A stretch of DNA of 64,000 nt from an uncultured Bacilli bacterium (GCA_944332475.1 CALVKA010000001.1:1-64000); one strand, 5' to 3'; shown: positions 9,349 through 19,027, counted from the stretch's first letter. The notes: generated by a model from the letters alone, not told the origin. Program-made: numbers and translations.

Positions 9349-10203
9349 ATGAAGTTAATTGTAAATAAAAATAGTGAATTATTAGACTATTTATATGAGC
9401 ATTTGGATATGCCTAAAAAGAGGGTTAAGCAATATTTGGTACATGGTTCTATCTATGTTGATGAGGATAGAGTAACACAGTATAATTATCCTCTTGTTGC
9501 TGGTATGAAAATTATGGTTGATACGAATAGTAAAAATGTTAAGAAAATGCCTTTTGAAGTTTTGTTTGAGGATGATCATTTGATTGTTGTTAATAAACCT
9601 AGTGGTTTGCTTACGATTGCAACAGAGAAAGAAAAAGAAAGAACACTATATCATATTGTTCGTGATTATGTTGTTTCTAAAAATCCTAGGGGACGTATTT
9701 TTATTGTTCATCGTCTAGATAAAGATACGAGTGGTATTGTTTTATTTGCTAAGGATGAGAGAACGAAGAATCAATTACAAGAGAATTGGAATGAGTATGT
9801 TTCTTTAAGAGAATATACGGCTGTTGTTTCTGGACATCCTAAGGAGGAATCTGGTCAAATTGTTCAATATTTAAAGGAGACTAAGACAAATTTGGTTTAT
9901 GTTTCTCGTCAAGAAGATGGTAAGAAGGCAATAACAAATTATTCTGTTGTGAAATCTAGTAAACATTATTCTATGTTAAAAGTAACAATTGAGACTGGGC
10001 GTAAGAACCAAATTCGTGTTGCGTTTGCTAGTAAAAAAATTTCTATTGTAGGGGATAAAAAGTATGGTAATAAAGATGGTGCAAATCGTTTATTTTTACA
10101 TGCGAATCGTTTAAAGCTTTATTATCCTGTGATTAAGAAAGATATTTTATTTGAAACTGCTATTCCTAATGAATTTAAAAAGTTACTTAGTAATGATTCA
10201 TAA
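9349..10203 (+). CDS. RluA-family 23S rRNA pseudouridine synthase
   Basis: A 284-residue enzyme of the RluA/RluD family, which converts specific uridines of rRNA (or tRNA) to pseudouridine. Residues 1-60 look like an S4 RNA-binding domain (MPKKRVKQYL). The catalytic motif HRLDKDTSG lies near 120-128 and its Asp is the nucleophile. FLHANRL near 247 is a further family motif. The ATG at 9349 follows GGTGAAGAG. It stands alone between a terminator and the asparagine T-box. Which uridine it modifies cannot be told. Confidence 0.88.
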   Translation: MKLIVNKNSELLDYLYEHLDMPKKRVKQYLVHGSIYVDEDRVTQYNYPLVAGMKIMVDTNSKNVKKMPFEVLFEDDHLIVVNKPSGLLTIATEKEKERTLYHIVRDYVVSKNPRGRIFIVHRLDKDTSGIVLFAKDERTKNQLQENWNEYVSLREYTAVVSGHPKEESGQIVQYLKETKTNLVYVSRQEDGKKAITNYSVVKSSKHYSMLKVTIETGRKNQIRVAFASKKISIVGDKKYGNKDGANRLFLHANRLKLYYPVIKKDILFETAIPNEFKKLLSNDS

Positions 10204-10207
10204 AAGT

Positions 10208-10236
10208 TTGACAAATGTATAAATATATAGTAGAAT
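10208..10236 (+). promoter_or_regulatory. Sigma-A promoter of asnB-asnS
   Basis: TTGACA (10208-10213), exactly 17 bases, TAGAAT (10231-10236). It lies directly after the pseudouridine synthase stop and drives the T-box leader that follows. Confidence 0.8.
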
Positions 10237-10242
10237 GGTTTT

Positions 10243-10527
10243 ATCGTTTTTAAAACGTTGAAGAAAAGAAGTAGCTATTTAACCTTTTGGTAGAGAGCTC
10301 ATGGTTGGTGAAAATGAGTAAAAGAGGATAGTGAATAACATTTCGGAGTGCTTAAAGAATTAAGTAGACTAAGCCGGTAGCGAACCGTTATATTTGCTAG
10401 ATTTGATTGAATCGAAAAAGTGATTATAGAGAATAATAACCTTTATAATAAATTGGGTGGCACCGCGGAAGACTAGTTTCGTCCCATAGTACTATTTTTA
10501 GTATTATGGTACAGACTAGTCTTTTTA
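10243..10527 (+). promoter_or_regulatory. T-box riboswitch, asparagine-specific
   Basis: Full-length T-box leader. The distal stem I element AGAGAG is at 10292-10297. A candidate specifier codon AAC (Asn) is at 10337-10339. The T-box core GGGTGGCACCGCGG is at 10455-10468. The terminator pairs AGACTAGT (10470-10477) with ACTAGTCT (10514-10521) before a T run. Uncharged tRNA-Asn should stabilise the antiterminator and switch on the two asparagine genes downstream. The AAC specifier agrees with the gene content. Confidence 0.9.
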
Positions 10528-10550
10528 TATTATTTATTAGGAGGAATATT

Positions 10551-12134
10551 ATGTGTGGATTTACAGTTTATACAAAAAATGATATGAGTAAAGAAGAGTT
10601 TATGAAGGGATTTTCTAAAATTCAATATAGAGGTCCTGATATGAGTCGTGTGGAGGAATATGATTTTGGTATTTTTGGATTTCATAGGTTATCTATTATG
10701 GGTCCTAGCGAAAGTGGAATGCAACCAATGAAGAGAGGCGGAAATATTCTTGTTTGTAATGGGGAAATTTATGGATTTCATAAAATAAAAGAGGAATTAG
10801 AAAAAGATGGAGTAGAATTTAAAAGTGAAAGTGATTGTGAAGTATTGCTTCCTATGTATGAAAAATATGGTTTAGATATGTTTCGTATGTTGGATAGTGA
10901 GTTTGCTTGTTGTTTCTATGATGCTAAGAAGAACGATTTTATTGCAGCAAGGGATCCTATTGGTATTAGAGCGATGTTTTATGGGTATTCTAAAGTTAGT
11001 CATTCTATTATGTTTGCGAGTGAAGCAAAAGCGTTAATTGATGTTTGTGATGAAGTGTATCCTTTTCCTCCTGGATATTATTATGCTGATGGAAAGTTTA
11101 CACAGTATCGTGATATGACTGAGGTAGATAAAGTGGTGTCTGATGATTTAGAACAAATTTATCCAGAAATTCATAAGAGATTAGTAGAGGGAGTTAAAAA
11201 GAGGCTTGATTCTGATATGCCTGTTGGTTTCTTATTAAGTGGAGGACTTGATTCTAGTTTGGTTTGTAGTATTGCAGCAAAACTTTCTGATAAACCAATT
11301 CGTACTTTTGCAATTGGTATGGATATTGATGCAATAGATTTAAAATATGCAAAACAAGTAGCGGATTATATTGGTAGCGAACACACGGAAGTCATTATTA
11401 GTAGGGATGATGTTATTGCCTCTTTACGTGATGTTATTTATCGATTAGAGACATGGGATATTACAACGATTCGTGCTTCTGTTGGAATGTATTTACTTTC
11501 TAAGTGGATTAGAGAAAATACAGATATTCGTGTTCTTTTAACTGGTGAAGTTAGTGATGAATTATTTGGATATAAATATACGGATTTTGCTCCTAGTGCA
11601 GAAGAGTTCCAAAAGGAAAGTGAAAAGAGAGTTCGTGAACTTTATATGTATGATGTGTTACGTGCTGATCGGTGTATTTCTAGTTGTTCTTTGGAAGCTC
11701 GTGTTCCATTTGCAGATTTAGACTTTGTGTCTTATGTTATGAGTATTGATCCAGAACTTAAGATGAATAAATATGGTCAAGGTAAATATTTACTTCGTAA
11801 GTCTTTTGAAGGAGATTATTTACCACAGTCCATTTTATATAGAGAAAAGGCTGCTTTTAGTGATGCAGTTGGTCATTCTTTAGTAGATGATTTAAAAGAG
11901 TATGCTGAGAGTGTTTATACAGATGAAGAATATCAAGAAAGAATTAAAATGTATTCAAAACATACTCCTTTTACAAAAGAGTCTTTATTGTATCGCGAAA
12001 TATTTGAAGAATTTTATCCAGGGCATAGTGACTTTATTGTAGATTATTGGATGCCAAATAAAAATTGGGAAGGTTGTCAAGTGGATGATCCTAGTGCAAG
12101 AGTTTTATCTAACTATGGAGCTAGTGGTGAATAG
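10551..12134 (+). CDS. asnB: Asparagine synthase (glutamine-hydrolysing)
   Basis: A 527-residue enzyme making Asn from Asp, ATP and Gln. I start at ATG 10551 because AGGAGG (10539-10544) lies six bases before it and because the mature enzyme needs Cys as residue 2 (MCGF), the glutaminase nucleophile; an earlier in-frame start inside the T-box terminator would bury it. The N-terminal half is the Ntn glutaminase domain. The C-terminal half has the PP-loop SGGLDSS (230-236) and SLEARVPF. It is followed by asnS after 28 bases under the same T-box, so Asn starvation raises both synthesis and charging. Confidence 0.93.
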   Translation: MCGFTVYTKNDMSKEEFMKGFSKIQYRGPDMSRVEEYDFGIFGFHRLSIMGPSESGMQPMKRGGNILVCNGEIYGFHKIKEELEKDGVEFKSESDCEVLLPMYEKYGLDMFRMLDSEFACCFYDAKKNDFIAARDPIGIRAMFYGYSKVSHSIMFASEAKALIDVCDEVYPFPPGYYYADGKFTQYRDMTEVDKVVSDDLEQIYPEIHKRLVEGVKKRLDSDMPVGFLLSGGLDSSLVCSIAAKLSDKPIRTFAIGMDIDAIDLKYAKQVADYIGSEHTEVIISRDDVIASLRDVIYRLETWDITTIRASVGMYLLSKWIRENTDIRVLLTGEVSDELFGYKYTDFAPSAEEFQKESEKRVRELYMYDVLRADRCISSCSLEARVPFADLDFVSYVMSIDPELKMNKYGQGKYLLRKSFEGDYLPQSILYREKAAFSDAVGHSLVDDLKEYAESVYTDEEYQERIKMYSKHTPFTKESLLYREIFEEFYPGHSDFIVDYWMPNKNWEGCQVDDPSARVLSNYGASGE

Positions 12135-12162
12135 ATGATATACTAAAAAAGGAGGAATAATT

Positions 12163-13545
12163 ATGGTAATTGATGCAAAAGAGTTATATGAAAAAATAGA
12201 TGGGTTTATGGATCAAGAAGTTACAATTCAAGGATGGATTCGTAATCATCGTAAGCAGAAAGAATTTGGATTTATTGATTTTTCTGATGGTACTTGTTTT
12301 AATCATATTCAAGTTGTTTATGATGATACATTAGATGATTTTGATACTATTCAAAAATATCATGTTGGTAGTGCGATTGAAGTTTTAGGAAAGGTAGTAG
12401 AATCTCCTAAAGAGGGTCAAGCATTCGAAATTCAAGCTAAGAAAGTTGTTTTACTGGGGGATTGTCCTGAAGATTATCCTATTCAGCCTAAGAAGCATTC
12501 CCGTGAATTTTTAAGAGAACAGGCATATTTAAGACCTAGAACAAACTTGTTTCAAGCAGTATTTCGTGTTAGAAGTGTAGCTGCTTATGCAATTCATAAG
12601 TATTTTCAAGATCATGGATATGTATATTTTCATGCTCCATTAATTACGGCTAGTGACTGTGAAGGTGCTGGAGAGATGTTTCATGTTACTTGTATGGATT
12701 TAGAGGATGTTCCTAAAGTAGATGGAAAAGTTGATTATAGTAAAGATATGTTTCTTAAACCTGCTTCTTTAACCGTGTCAGGACAGTTGGAGGCTGAGAC
12801 TTTCGCTTTAGCTTATAAGAAGACATATACGTTTGGTCCAACTTTTCGTGCAGAACATTCTAATACAAAAGTTCATGCTAATGAATTTTGGATGATTGAA
12901 CCAGAAATTGCTTTTTGTGATTTAAATCAAAATATGGAAATTATGGAAGAAATGTTAAAGTATGTTGTTTCTTATGTACTTGAACATTGTAGTGATGAAA
13001 TGACTTTCTTAGATAAGTTTGTGGAAAAAGGTTTGATTGATAAACTTACGAAATTGGTAAACTCTAAATTTACTAGAGTTACTCATAAAGAAGTTATCGA
13101 CATCTTACAAAAAGCAGATGTCAAGTGGGAGTTTGAACCTAAACAGGGTGAAGATATTGCCAAGGAACACGAAAAATATATTACAGAGTATTTTGATGGA
13201 CCAGTATTTATTACAGATTGGCCTAAAGATATTAAGGCATTCTATATGAAACAAAATCCAGATGGAGAGACTGTTGCGGCAGTTGATCTTGAAGTACCAG
13301 GAGCTGGTGAAATCATGGGTGGAAGTCAAAGAGAAGAAGATTATGATAAGCTTGTTTTGCGTATGAAAGAGTTAGATATGGATATGAGTGAGTTAGATTG
13401 GTATATTAATCTTCGTAAGTTTGGTGGATGTGTTCATTCTGGATTTGGTATGGGATTTGAACGTCTGTTAATTTATTTAACTGGTGTTGAAAATATCCGT
13501 GATGTCATTCCATATCCTAGAACACCAGGTAACTGTGATTTTTAA
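12163..13545 (+). CDS. asnS: Asparaginyl-tRNA synthetase
   Basis: A 460-residue class IIb synthetase charging tRNA-Asn. The N-terminal OB-fold anticodon-binding domain (about 15-100, VTIQGWIRNHR) is followed by the catalytic domain. Motif 2 is seen as FRAEHSNT...EFWMIEPE (about 223-245) and motif 3 as GFGMGFERLL near 435. The EFWMIEPE sequence marks AsnRS over AspRS. AAAGGAGG precedes ATG 12163. It is the second gene of the T-box operon and is followed by a terminator. Confidence 0.95.
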   Translation: MVIDAKELYEKIDGFMDQEVTIQGWIRNHRKQKEFGFIDFSDGTCFNHIQVVYDDTLDDFDTIQKYHVGSAIEVLGKVVESPKEGQAFEIQAKKVVLLGDCPEDYPIQPKKHSREFLREQAYLRPRTNLFQAVFRVRSVAAYAIHKYFQDHGYVYFHAPLITASDCEGAGEMFHVTCMDLEDVPKVDGKVDYSKDMFLKPASLTVSGQLEAETFALAYKKTYTFGPTFRAEHSNTKVHANEFWMIEPEIAFCDLNQNMEIMEEMLKYVVSYVLEHCSDEMTFLDKFVEKGLIDKLTKLVNSKFTRVTHKEVIDILQKADVKWEFEPKQGEDIAKEHEKYITEYFDGPVFITDWPKDIKAFYMKQNPDGETVAAVDLEVPGAGEIMGGSQREEDYDKLVLRMKELDMDMSELDWYINLRKFGGCVHSGFGMGFERLLIYLTGVENIRDVIPYPRTPGNCDF

Positions 13546-13560
13546 ATTATGTAATATTTT

Positions 13561-13590
13561 AGTTTACAGTATAATCTGTAAACTTTTTTT
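13561..13590 (+). terminator. Terminator after asnS
   Basis: Nine-base stem AGTTTACAG / CTGTAAACT (13561-13584) with a short AT loop, then seven T. Confidence 0.88.
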
Positions 13591-13648
13591 GTTTTTATTT
13601 TCTTTTTTTCTTGTTGTGGTATACTAACTTTTGCAAAAGAGGGATTAA

Positions 13649-14464
13649 ATGGAAAGAATATATGATTACATATTACAAAAAGAAAGTCATATTGGATTAT
13701 TAAGGCCAAGTAATGAAGATAGCGTATTAGCATTGGTTCATCCACAGGATGACCGTATTAAATTGTTAGCTGTTGCGGATGGCATGGGTGGAAAACATTA
13801 CGGGGATGTTGCGGCACATTATGTGACTGAAAAATTTGGTTATTGGTTTTTAGAACAGAGTCTTGATTCTTTTACTGATATGATGGAATTAAAAGAAAAA
13901 CTTTCTAATTTGGTATTTGAGTGTAATCAATATTTTATTTCATATTATGGTAGTGGTGAAGTTGGTACGACTTTAACTCTTGCTTTGGTATTATTAGATG
14001 ATACGATTCTTGTTCATTTGGGAGATTCTCGTTGCTATTTTTATCAAAATGGGGAAATTAAACAGATGACGGAAGATGATAGTGATGTTTGGTTGTATCA
14101 TCAGTATCAATCTGTGGAAAAGGAATGGTTGCGTTATTTTTCTACTAGTAATGTCATTCATAATTGTATTGGTATTTCTTATTCTTTGTGTCGACCTCAT
14201 GTATATATTTATCCTAATAAAAGTTATCAAACCTTATTACTTATGACGGATGGTGTTACGGATTTACTTACCGATTCTAAATTACAGCATATTTTGAGAG
14301 AAGAAGATATTTCCTCTGTTTGTAAGAGAATCATTGAAGAGGCTGTTTTTGTGAACCAGAATTTATTTGTACCGGCAGAGTTAAAAAAGTATCATTATGA
14401 TTATTATTTGGTCCCCGTTCGTGGTAGAGATAATGCTAGTGTTGTGTTGTTTTCTAAATTATAA
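13649..14464 (+). CDS. PP2C-family protein phosphatase
   Basis: A 271-residue PPM/PP2C Ser/Thr phosphatase. Metal-binding motifs are visible in order: RPSNEDS (20-26), VADGMGG (45-51), GTTLTL near 107, HLGDSR (about 125), TDGVTD (about 200) and GRDNASV near the end. All aspartates expected to bind Mn/Mg are present, so it should be active. An extended -10 box (TGG-TATACT, 13617-13625) lies just upstream. No PrkC-type kinase with PASTA domains is beside it, but two kinase-like genes lie at 18290-19783; a functional link is only a guess. Confidence 0.85.
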   Translation: MERIYDYILQKESHIGLLRPSNEDSVLALVHPQDDRIKLLAVADGMGGKHYGDVAAHYVTEKFGYWFLEQSLDSFTDMMELKEKLSNLVFECNQYFISYYGSGEVGTTLTLALVLLDDTILVHLGDSRCYFYQNGEIKQMTEDDSDVWLYHQYQSVEKEWLRYFSTSNVIHNCIGISYSLCRPHVYIYPNKSYQTLLLMTDGVTDLLTDSKLQHILREEDISSVCKRIIEEAVFVNQNLFVPAELKKYHYDYYLVPVRGRDNASVVLFSKL

Positions 14465-14517
14465 TTTTTTGTATAAATCATCTATCTTTGTCCATTCTAA
14501 TTGTAGGAGGGATAATG

Positions 14518-15129
14518 ATGAAAAAATTTGGAACAATTGTTCTTGGTGTCGGATTTTTTATGTTGTTAGTAGCAGGTTGTACAAATACGATGGAAACACC
14601 TACTACGAAGGTAGAAGAATATTTGGGTAAATATCAGAGATTAGATGATGATGTTTCTACTCAACTTGATCAAGTACTTGATGATGATAATACGATGAGT
14701 GATGATCAAAAAGATCAGTATCGTGCCCTTATGGAAAAACAATATCAAAATTTATCTTATAAGATTGAGAATGAAGAAATTAATGGAGATAGTGCTACTG
14801 TGGATGTAGAAATTGAAGTATTAGATTATGCTACTACGATTGCAGATGCCAAAGAATATTATCAAGAACATAAGGATGAAATCGAAAAAGAAAATGATCA
14901 AGAGCAATCTGATAATGATAATGTTGTTGAAGATGCGGTTGAAGGTACCGAAGAAGCTATTGAGAAAAGTGCAGCTTTTATTGATTATAAATTGAAAGAA
15001 TTGGAGTCTGTTAGTGATACTACTACTTATACGATTACTTTTCATTTAACGAAAGAGGATGGAGAGTGGCAAATACAAAATCTTTCTGATTTAGATTTAG
15101 AAAAAATTCATGGTTTGTATGAAGGATAG
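14518..15129 (+). CDS. Putative lipoprotein of unknown function
   Basis: A 203-residue exported lipoprotein. ATG 14518 follows GGAGG (14506-14511) with six bases between; ATG 14515 is too close. The signal peptide ends in a lipobox LVAGC with the modified Cys near residue 21. The rest is acidic and helical, with an Asp/Glu-rich linker and a C-terminal strand region (TYTITFHLTKEDGEW) like small ligand-binding lipoproteins. I do not recognise the family. Confidence 0.75.
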   Translation: MKKFGTIVLGVGFFMLLVAGCTNTMETPTTKVEEYLGKYQRLDDDVSTQLDQVLDDDNTMSDDQKDQYRALMEKQYQNLSYKIENEEINGDSATVDVEIEVLDYATTIADAKEYYQEHKDEIEKENDQEQSDNDNVVEDAVEGTEEAIEKSAAFIDYKLKELESVSDTTTYTITFHLTKEDGEWQIQNLSDLDLEKIHGLYEG

Positions 15130-15155
15130 ATATTATCAAATATCTATTTTTTTTA
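15126..15155 (+). terminator. Terminator after the lipoprotein gene
   Basis: ATAGATA / TATCTAT stem (15126-15147) then a run of T. The stem overlaps the stop codon. Confidence 0.75.
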
Positions 15156-15227
15156 AATATTCTTTATTTCCACTTTTTTTTTGACGTTGTTTTTGTTATA
15201 CTTAATAATAGAATAGAGGGTGTTACT

Positions 15228-17264
15228 ATGATAGGTAAAATCGAAGAGATTATTGATAATAGTGTTACAATTAAATTGGATATTGATATTAATGAGCAAC
15301 CTAATTTGGTTAATCTACATGTTATTTTTGAAGATGGTAGTACGAAGAAGGTTGTAGCAGAGATTGCGAATGTTAATCAGACAAAAATGATTGCGAATGT
15401 CGTAGGTGAAATTAATGATAACTTTTTTACACCTGGAGCAAGTTCTAAACCATCATTTAAATCTCAAGTTCGTTTGATTCAAGAAGACGAGTTGTCTTTG
15501 TTGTATGGAAAACAAGAGACAGAATTTGGTTTTACTAATTTTGGTACTAGTAATGTGTATGAAGGGTATAAAATCAATGTTCCTATTAATGAGTTTTTCA
15601 ATGCTCATTTTGCAATTTTAGGAAACTCTGGTGCAGGTAAGAGTTGTACTGTTGCATCTATTTTGCAAAAATTATATACGAGTAGTCCAACGGCTCCTAT
15701 TAATTCGTCTTTATTTTTCTTTGATGCATATGGTGAGTATACTCATGCCTTTAGTGATCTTCATAAGAAAAATCCAGCTTTGAATTATAAGGCTTATACA
15801 ACGAATATTATGGATCCAGATTGTGAGATTTTGAGAATTCCTGCTTGGTTATTAGATGTAGATGATTTGGCTTTGTTGCTTGATGCTACCACACCTGCTC
15901 AATTACCAATTTTAGAGAAGACATTGAAATTAGTTCCTATTTTAACAGGAGATTCTAGTGTTGTTATTAAGAGAAAAAATGATATTATTGCTAGAGCGTT
16001 ACAGGATATTTTATTGAGTGGAAATGATTCTACTAAGATTCGTGACCAAGTTATTGCGGTTCTTACGAAGTTTAATACTTCTGAGTTAAATCTAGAAAGT
16101 ACTATTGCTCAACCTGGATATGTTCGTACTTTAAAACAATGTTTGTATGTTGATAAAACTGGTAAGATGCAAGAGATGGAACTTGTTGTTGAATTTATTC
16201 GTGGTTATATTTCAGAAGAACAAGAAGAAATTAGTGAAGCTGATATGAATAAATTTTATACTTTGGTAGATTTGGAACAGGCTATGGAATTTGCTCTTAT
16301 TAGTGAAGGTATTTTAAAGAGTGATAAAGTGTTTGATACTGCTAATGTTATGAGTGTTCGTCTTCATACTTTAGCAACTGGTGAGAATAAAGAGTATTTT
16401 TCTTATCCTAAGTATGTTACAAGAGATCAATATATTGATTCTTTATTGTTGGATCCTACAACAAATATGAAAGTTCAGATTGTTAACTTTAATATTAACT
16501 ATGTTGATGACCGTTTGGCTAAGGTTATTACTAAGATTTTATCTCGTATGCTTTTCTTGAGAGCAAGTACGACCAAACCACGTGGTAGTTTAGCATATCA
16601 TATTATTATTGAAGAGGCTCACCGTTATGTACAACATGATAGTGATGTTGAATTATTAGGTTATAATATATTTGAACGTATTTCTAAGGAAGGTCGTAAG
16701 TACGGTGTATTTTTAGGACTTATTACACAAAGACCAAGTGAATTGTCTGATACTTGTGTTTCTCAATGTATGAATTTCGTTATTCTTAGAACATTACATC
16801 CGACGGATTTGAAATATATTCGTGAGATGGTTCCTAATGTTTCGTCTGAAATCGTGTTGCAACTTAAGAATTTGAAACCAGGAAACTGTATTGCATTCGG
16901 TAGTGCTTTTCAGGTGCCAACCTCTATGTATATTGATTTACCAAATCCAAGACCACTTTCTAATAATGTTGATTTGAGGACTGTTTGGTATCAAAAGGCT
17001 AATCCTGATGCTTTGATTAATCAGTCTGTTGGTGTTGGTGTTGGTGCAGTCAGTGCACCTACACCTGCTGTTAGAACTGCAGATTTTATGCCTCAACAAG
17101 GAATGGTTCAACCTCAACAAGTTGCAGGTGTTACTGCTACTTCTACACAACCTGTTATGACACCAGGGGCTATGGGAACACAACCAATGATGAGTCCTGG
17201 AGCAGCTGCACAACCTGTACAGCAAGCACCAACACAAAACCGTTTTATACAACCGGGGGTATAA
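15228..17264 (+). CDS. HerA-like P-loop ATPase (DUF87)
   Basis: A 678-residue ATPase of the HerA/FtsK-like group. The N-terminal 100 residues are beta-rich, like the HAS barrel that precedes HerA motors. Walker A is GNSGAGKS at 132-139. FFDAYGEY follows, and Walker B is in IIIEEAHRYVQ near 460; the sensor region ITQRPSEL is near 500. In archaea HerA pairs with NurA for DNA end processing, and bacterial relatives occur in defence systems. Here no nuclease partner is adjacent. The last 85 residues are a low-complexity tail rich in Gln, Pro, Ala and Met. An extended -10 (TGT-TATACT, 15194-15202) lies upstream. Likely a DNA-translocating motor of unknown purpose. Confidence 0.8.
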   Translation: MIGKIEEIIDNSVTIKLDIDINEQPNLVNLHVIFEDGSTKKVVAEIANVNQTKMIANVVGEINDNFFTPGASSKPSFKSQVRLIQEDELSLLYGKQETEFGFTNFGTSNVYEGYKINVPINEFFNAHFAILGNSGAGKSCTVASILQKLYTSSPTAPINSSLFFFDAYGEYTHAFSDLHKKNPALNYKAYTTNIMDPDCEILRIPAWLLDVDDLALLLDATTPAQLPILEKTLKLVPILTGDSSVVIKRKNDIIARALQDILLSGNDSTKIRDQVIAVLTKFNTSELNLESTIAQPGYVRTLKQCLYVDKTGKMQEMELVVEFIRGYISEEQEEISEADMNKFYTLVDLEQAMEFALISEGILKSDKVFDTANVMSVRLHTLATGENKEYFSYPKYVTRDQYIDSLLLDPTTNMKVQIVNFNINYVDDRLAKVITKILSRMLFLRASTTKPRGSLAYHIIIEEAHRYVQHDSDVELLGYNIFERISKEGRKYGVFLGLITQRPSELSDTCVSQCMNFVILRTLHPTDLKYIREMVPNVSSEIVLQLKNLKPGNCIAFGSAFQVPTSMYIDLPNPRPLSNNVDLRTVWYQKANPDALINQSVGVGVGAVSAPTPAVRTADFMPQQGMVQPQQVAGVTATSTQPVMTPGAMGTQPMMSPGAAAQPVQQAPTQNRFIQPGV

Positions 17265-17266
17265 TT

Positions 17267-17291
17267 AGGAATTTATACTTTTCCTTTTTTT
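17267..17291 (+). terminator. Possible weak terminator after the HerA-like gene
   Basis: AGGAA / TTCCT five-base stem (17267-17285) followed by T residues. The stem is short, so read-through into sepF is possible. Confidence 0.4.
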
Positions 17292-17341
17292 AAATGTGTG
17301 ATAGAATAATACTTAGTTAAGATAAAATTGGAGGATAGAAT

Positions 17342-17770
17342 ATGGCTTTAGATAAATTAAAAAATTTATTTGGTGGAGAAGATGAAGTGTTAGAAGAAGG
17401 AGCAGACGAAGAATTTTATTCAACTTCACGTGAAGAATATCATGAAGAAAATGGTGTTGCTGGCAGTAAGATGATGTTACTTGAGCCACGTGCTTATTCT
17501 GAGAGTCAACAAATAGCAGATTATTTAAAAGCTCGTTCTGCTGTTGTTGTTAATTTGAAAAGAGTTACACCGGACCAAGCAAAAAGAATTGTAGATTTTT
17601 TAAGCGGTACTATTTATGCTATTGGTGGAGATTTACAAAAATTAGGTGGAGGAATTTTCTTATGTACTCCTAATAATGTTAATGTAGAAGGTAAAATTAG
17701 TGATGATGCTGGACCAAGCAAATCCAATAAGGGTAGTAAAAAAGACAAAGATGATGATTTTGATTTTTAG
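17342..17770 (+). CDS. sepF: Cell division protein SepF
   Basis: A 142-residue protein that bundles FtsZ filaments and ties them to the membrane. The N-terminus ([12 protein letters not shown]) is the amphipathic membrane-targeting helix. The DUF552 core spans about 40-125 with the [18 protein letters not shown] run typical of SepF. The tail is charged. It precedes the DivIVA gene and then ileS, as in Bacillus (ylmF...divIVA-ileS), although ylmG and ylmH are missing here. Confidence 0.93.
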   Translation: MALDKLKNLFGGEDEVLEEGADEEFYSTSREEYHEENGVAGSKMMLLEPRAYSESQQIADYLKARSAVVVNLKRVTPDQAKRIVDFLSGTIYAIGGDLQKLGGGIFLCTPNNVNVEGKISDDAGPSKSNKGSKKDKDDDFDF

Positions 17771-17793
17771 TGAATAGTTTCTGAGGTGATTAT

Positions 17794-18231
17794 ATGGAAA
17801 AATTTAGTTATGAGGCTAATGGATATAATCGTCAAGAAGTGAATCAGTTTGTTAATGATGTCATTGTGCAGACAGAAGGTATTATTAAGAAATGTAAAGC
17901 TCAAGGAGAAGCAGTAGAAAAGTTAAAAGCGGAACTTGAACATTATAAGAAGATGGAGAGCACGTTACAGACAGCAATTCTAAAAGCTGAAGAGACAGGC
18001 GATAATATTAAGAGAATGGCGAGAGAAGAGCGTGAGATGATTGTTCGAGATGCAAAGAATAATGCTAGTCGTATTGTCAATGAAGCGTTGTTAAAGGCTG
18101 AGAAAATAGAAAATAATGCAGAAACTTTAGAAAAGAATATGAAAATATTTAAACGGAAACTAAAAGTTATTATGGAGCAACAGATGGCTGTTGTCGATGA
18201 AATAGAATTATTAGAATTAGATCCGAAGTAA
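17794..18231 (+). CDS. divIVA: DivIVA-domain protein
   Basis: A 145-residue coiled-coil protein. The N-terminus has the DivIVA lipid-binding start (FSYEANGYNRQEVNQFV), and the rest is heptad-rich helix with many Lys and Glu. The length is near that of short DivIVA proteins and somewhat longer than GpsB. It probably marks septum or curved membrane and works with SepF, encoded 23 bases upstream. Confidence 0.85.
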   Translation: MEKFSYEANGYNRQEVNQFVNDVIVQTEGIIKKCKAQGEAVEKLKAELEHYKKMESTLQTAILKAEETGDNIKRMAREEREMIVRDAKNNASRIVNEALLKAEKIENNAETLEKNMKIFKRKLKVIMEQQMAVVDEIELLELDPK

Positions 18232-18253
18232 AAAGAGCTTGCCTCTTTTTTTC
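18232..18253 (+). terminator. Terminator after divIVA
   Basis: AAAGAG / CTCTTT stem (about 18232-18247) then seven T. It separates the division genes from the kinase-like pair. Confidence 0.7.
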
Positions 18254-18289
18254 TTTTGCGTTAAGATATTGAATGTTTTAGGAGGAAGT

Positions 18290-19027
18290 ATGGAAGTTAA
18301 GAGACCTTATCAATTGTTTTTAGATGATGGTAGTTGTATTTATGGCGATGAGTTGAAGTTCATTGGTCATGGCTATAATGCGGATGTATGGAAGTGGCAA
18401 CATGATGGCTGTGATTTTGCTGTTAAGACATTTTATCCTAATTGTTATGGGTTGGCCTTACATCAGGATATTGCATCTATTTTTTCACAAATTCAATTTT
18501 ACAATTTGCCTAATTTATATTCTACTGTTTGTCATCATTCTTTTTCCTTTCGTTCTATTGATGGCTATGTGATGGAGTTTTTTGAGGAAGAAAAAGGTGT
18601 TTCTTTGATGGATATTTCGTCTACTAATTTGTTTTCTTCTATTTCTTATTTAGAAGATGATATGCAAGCCTTTTCTTCTTATCAAGTCATGATGAATGAT
18701 ATTAGAAAAGATAATACTATGATTACGCGTGACGGGATGTTGCATTTATTTGATTATGATATGTTTTATGTAGATTCTGATATGAACCCTAAATATGTAA
18801 TGTTAAAAAATCAACATATGGTTTTATGGTTGCTTGGTAATTTGTTTTCTTCATCTTTACTTTTTGATTTTTCTTTTTCTACGGAAGAAAAGAAGAAGTT
18901 AAATGATTGGTTAAAGAAGACGTTTTCTCTTCGTCGAAATGGCAAGAGGTTACCTAGTGAAGTGATAGAAGAGTTTTTTGTTGAGGATACTCCTAGAGAT
19001 TCTTTAAAAAAATTAGTTCGTAGGTGA
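18290..19027 (+). CDS. Protein-kinase-like protein, first of a tandem pair
   Basis: A 245-residue protein with a reduced kinase fold. ATG 18290 has GGAGG just upstream. Visible features: a nucleotide-loop-like GHGYNADVW near 25, a VAIK-type Lys in FAVKTF near 44, a catalytic-loop-like MNDIRKDN near 140 with Asp and Asn in place, and LFDYD in the DFG position. The His of HRD is replaced. It is followed seven bases later by a paralogue. It could be an active small kinase or a pseudokinase; the target is unknown. Confidence 0.6.
   Translation: MEVKRPYQLFLDDGSCIYGDELKFIGHGYNADVWKWQHDGCDFAVKTFYPNCYGLALHQDIASIFSQIQFYNLPNLYSTVCHHSFSFRSIDGYVMEFFEEEKGVSLMDISSTNLFSSISYLEDDMQAFSSYQVMMNDIRKDNTMITRDGMLHLFDYDMFYVDSDMNPKYVMLKNQHMVLWLLGNLFSSSLLFDFSFSTEEKKKLNDWLKKTFSLRRNGKRLPSEVIEEFFVEDTPRDSLKKLVRR

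Noticed and set aside
14397-14630. Plus-strand frame overlapping the phosphatase end and lipoprotein start
   Set aside because: Both overlapped genes are well supported; no SD and no protein-like pattern.
16938-17252. Antisense open frame of 104 codons
   Set aside because: Opposite the repetitive Gln/Pro tail of the HerA-like gene; Cys/Ser/His-rich composition, no SD, pure shadow.
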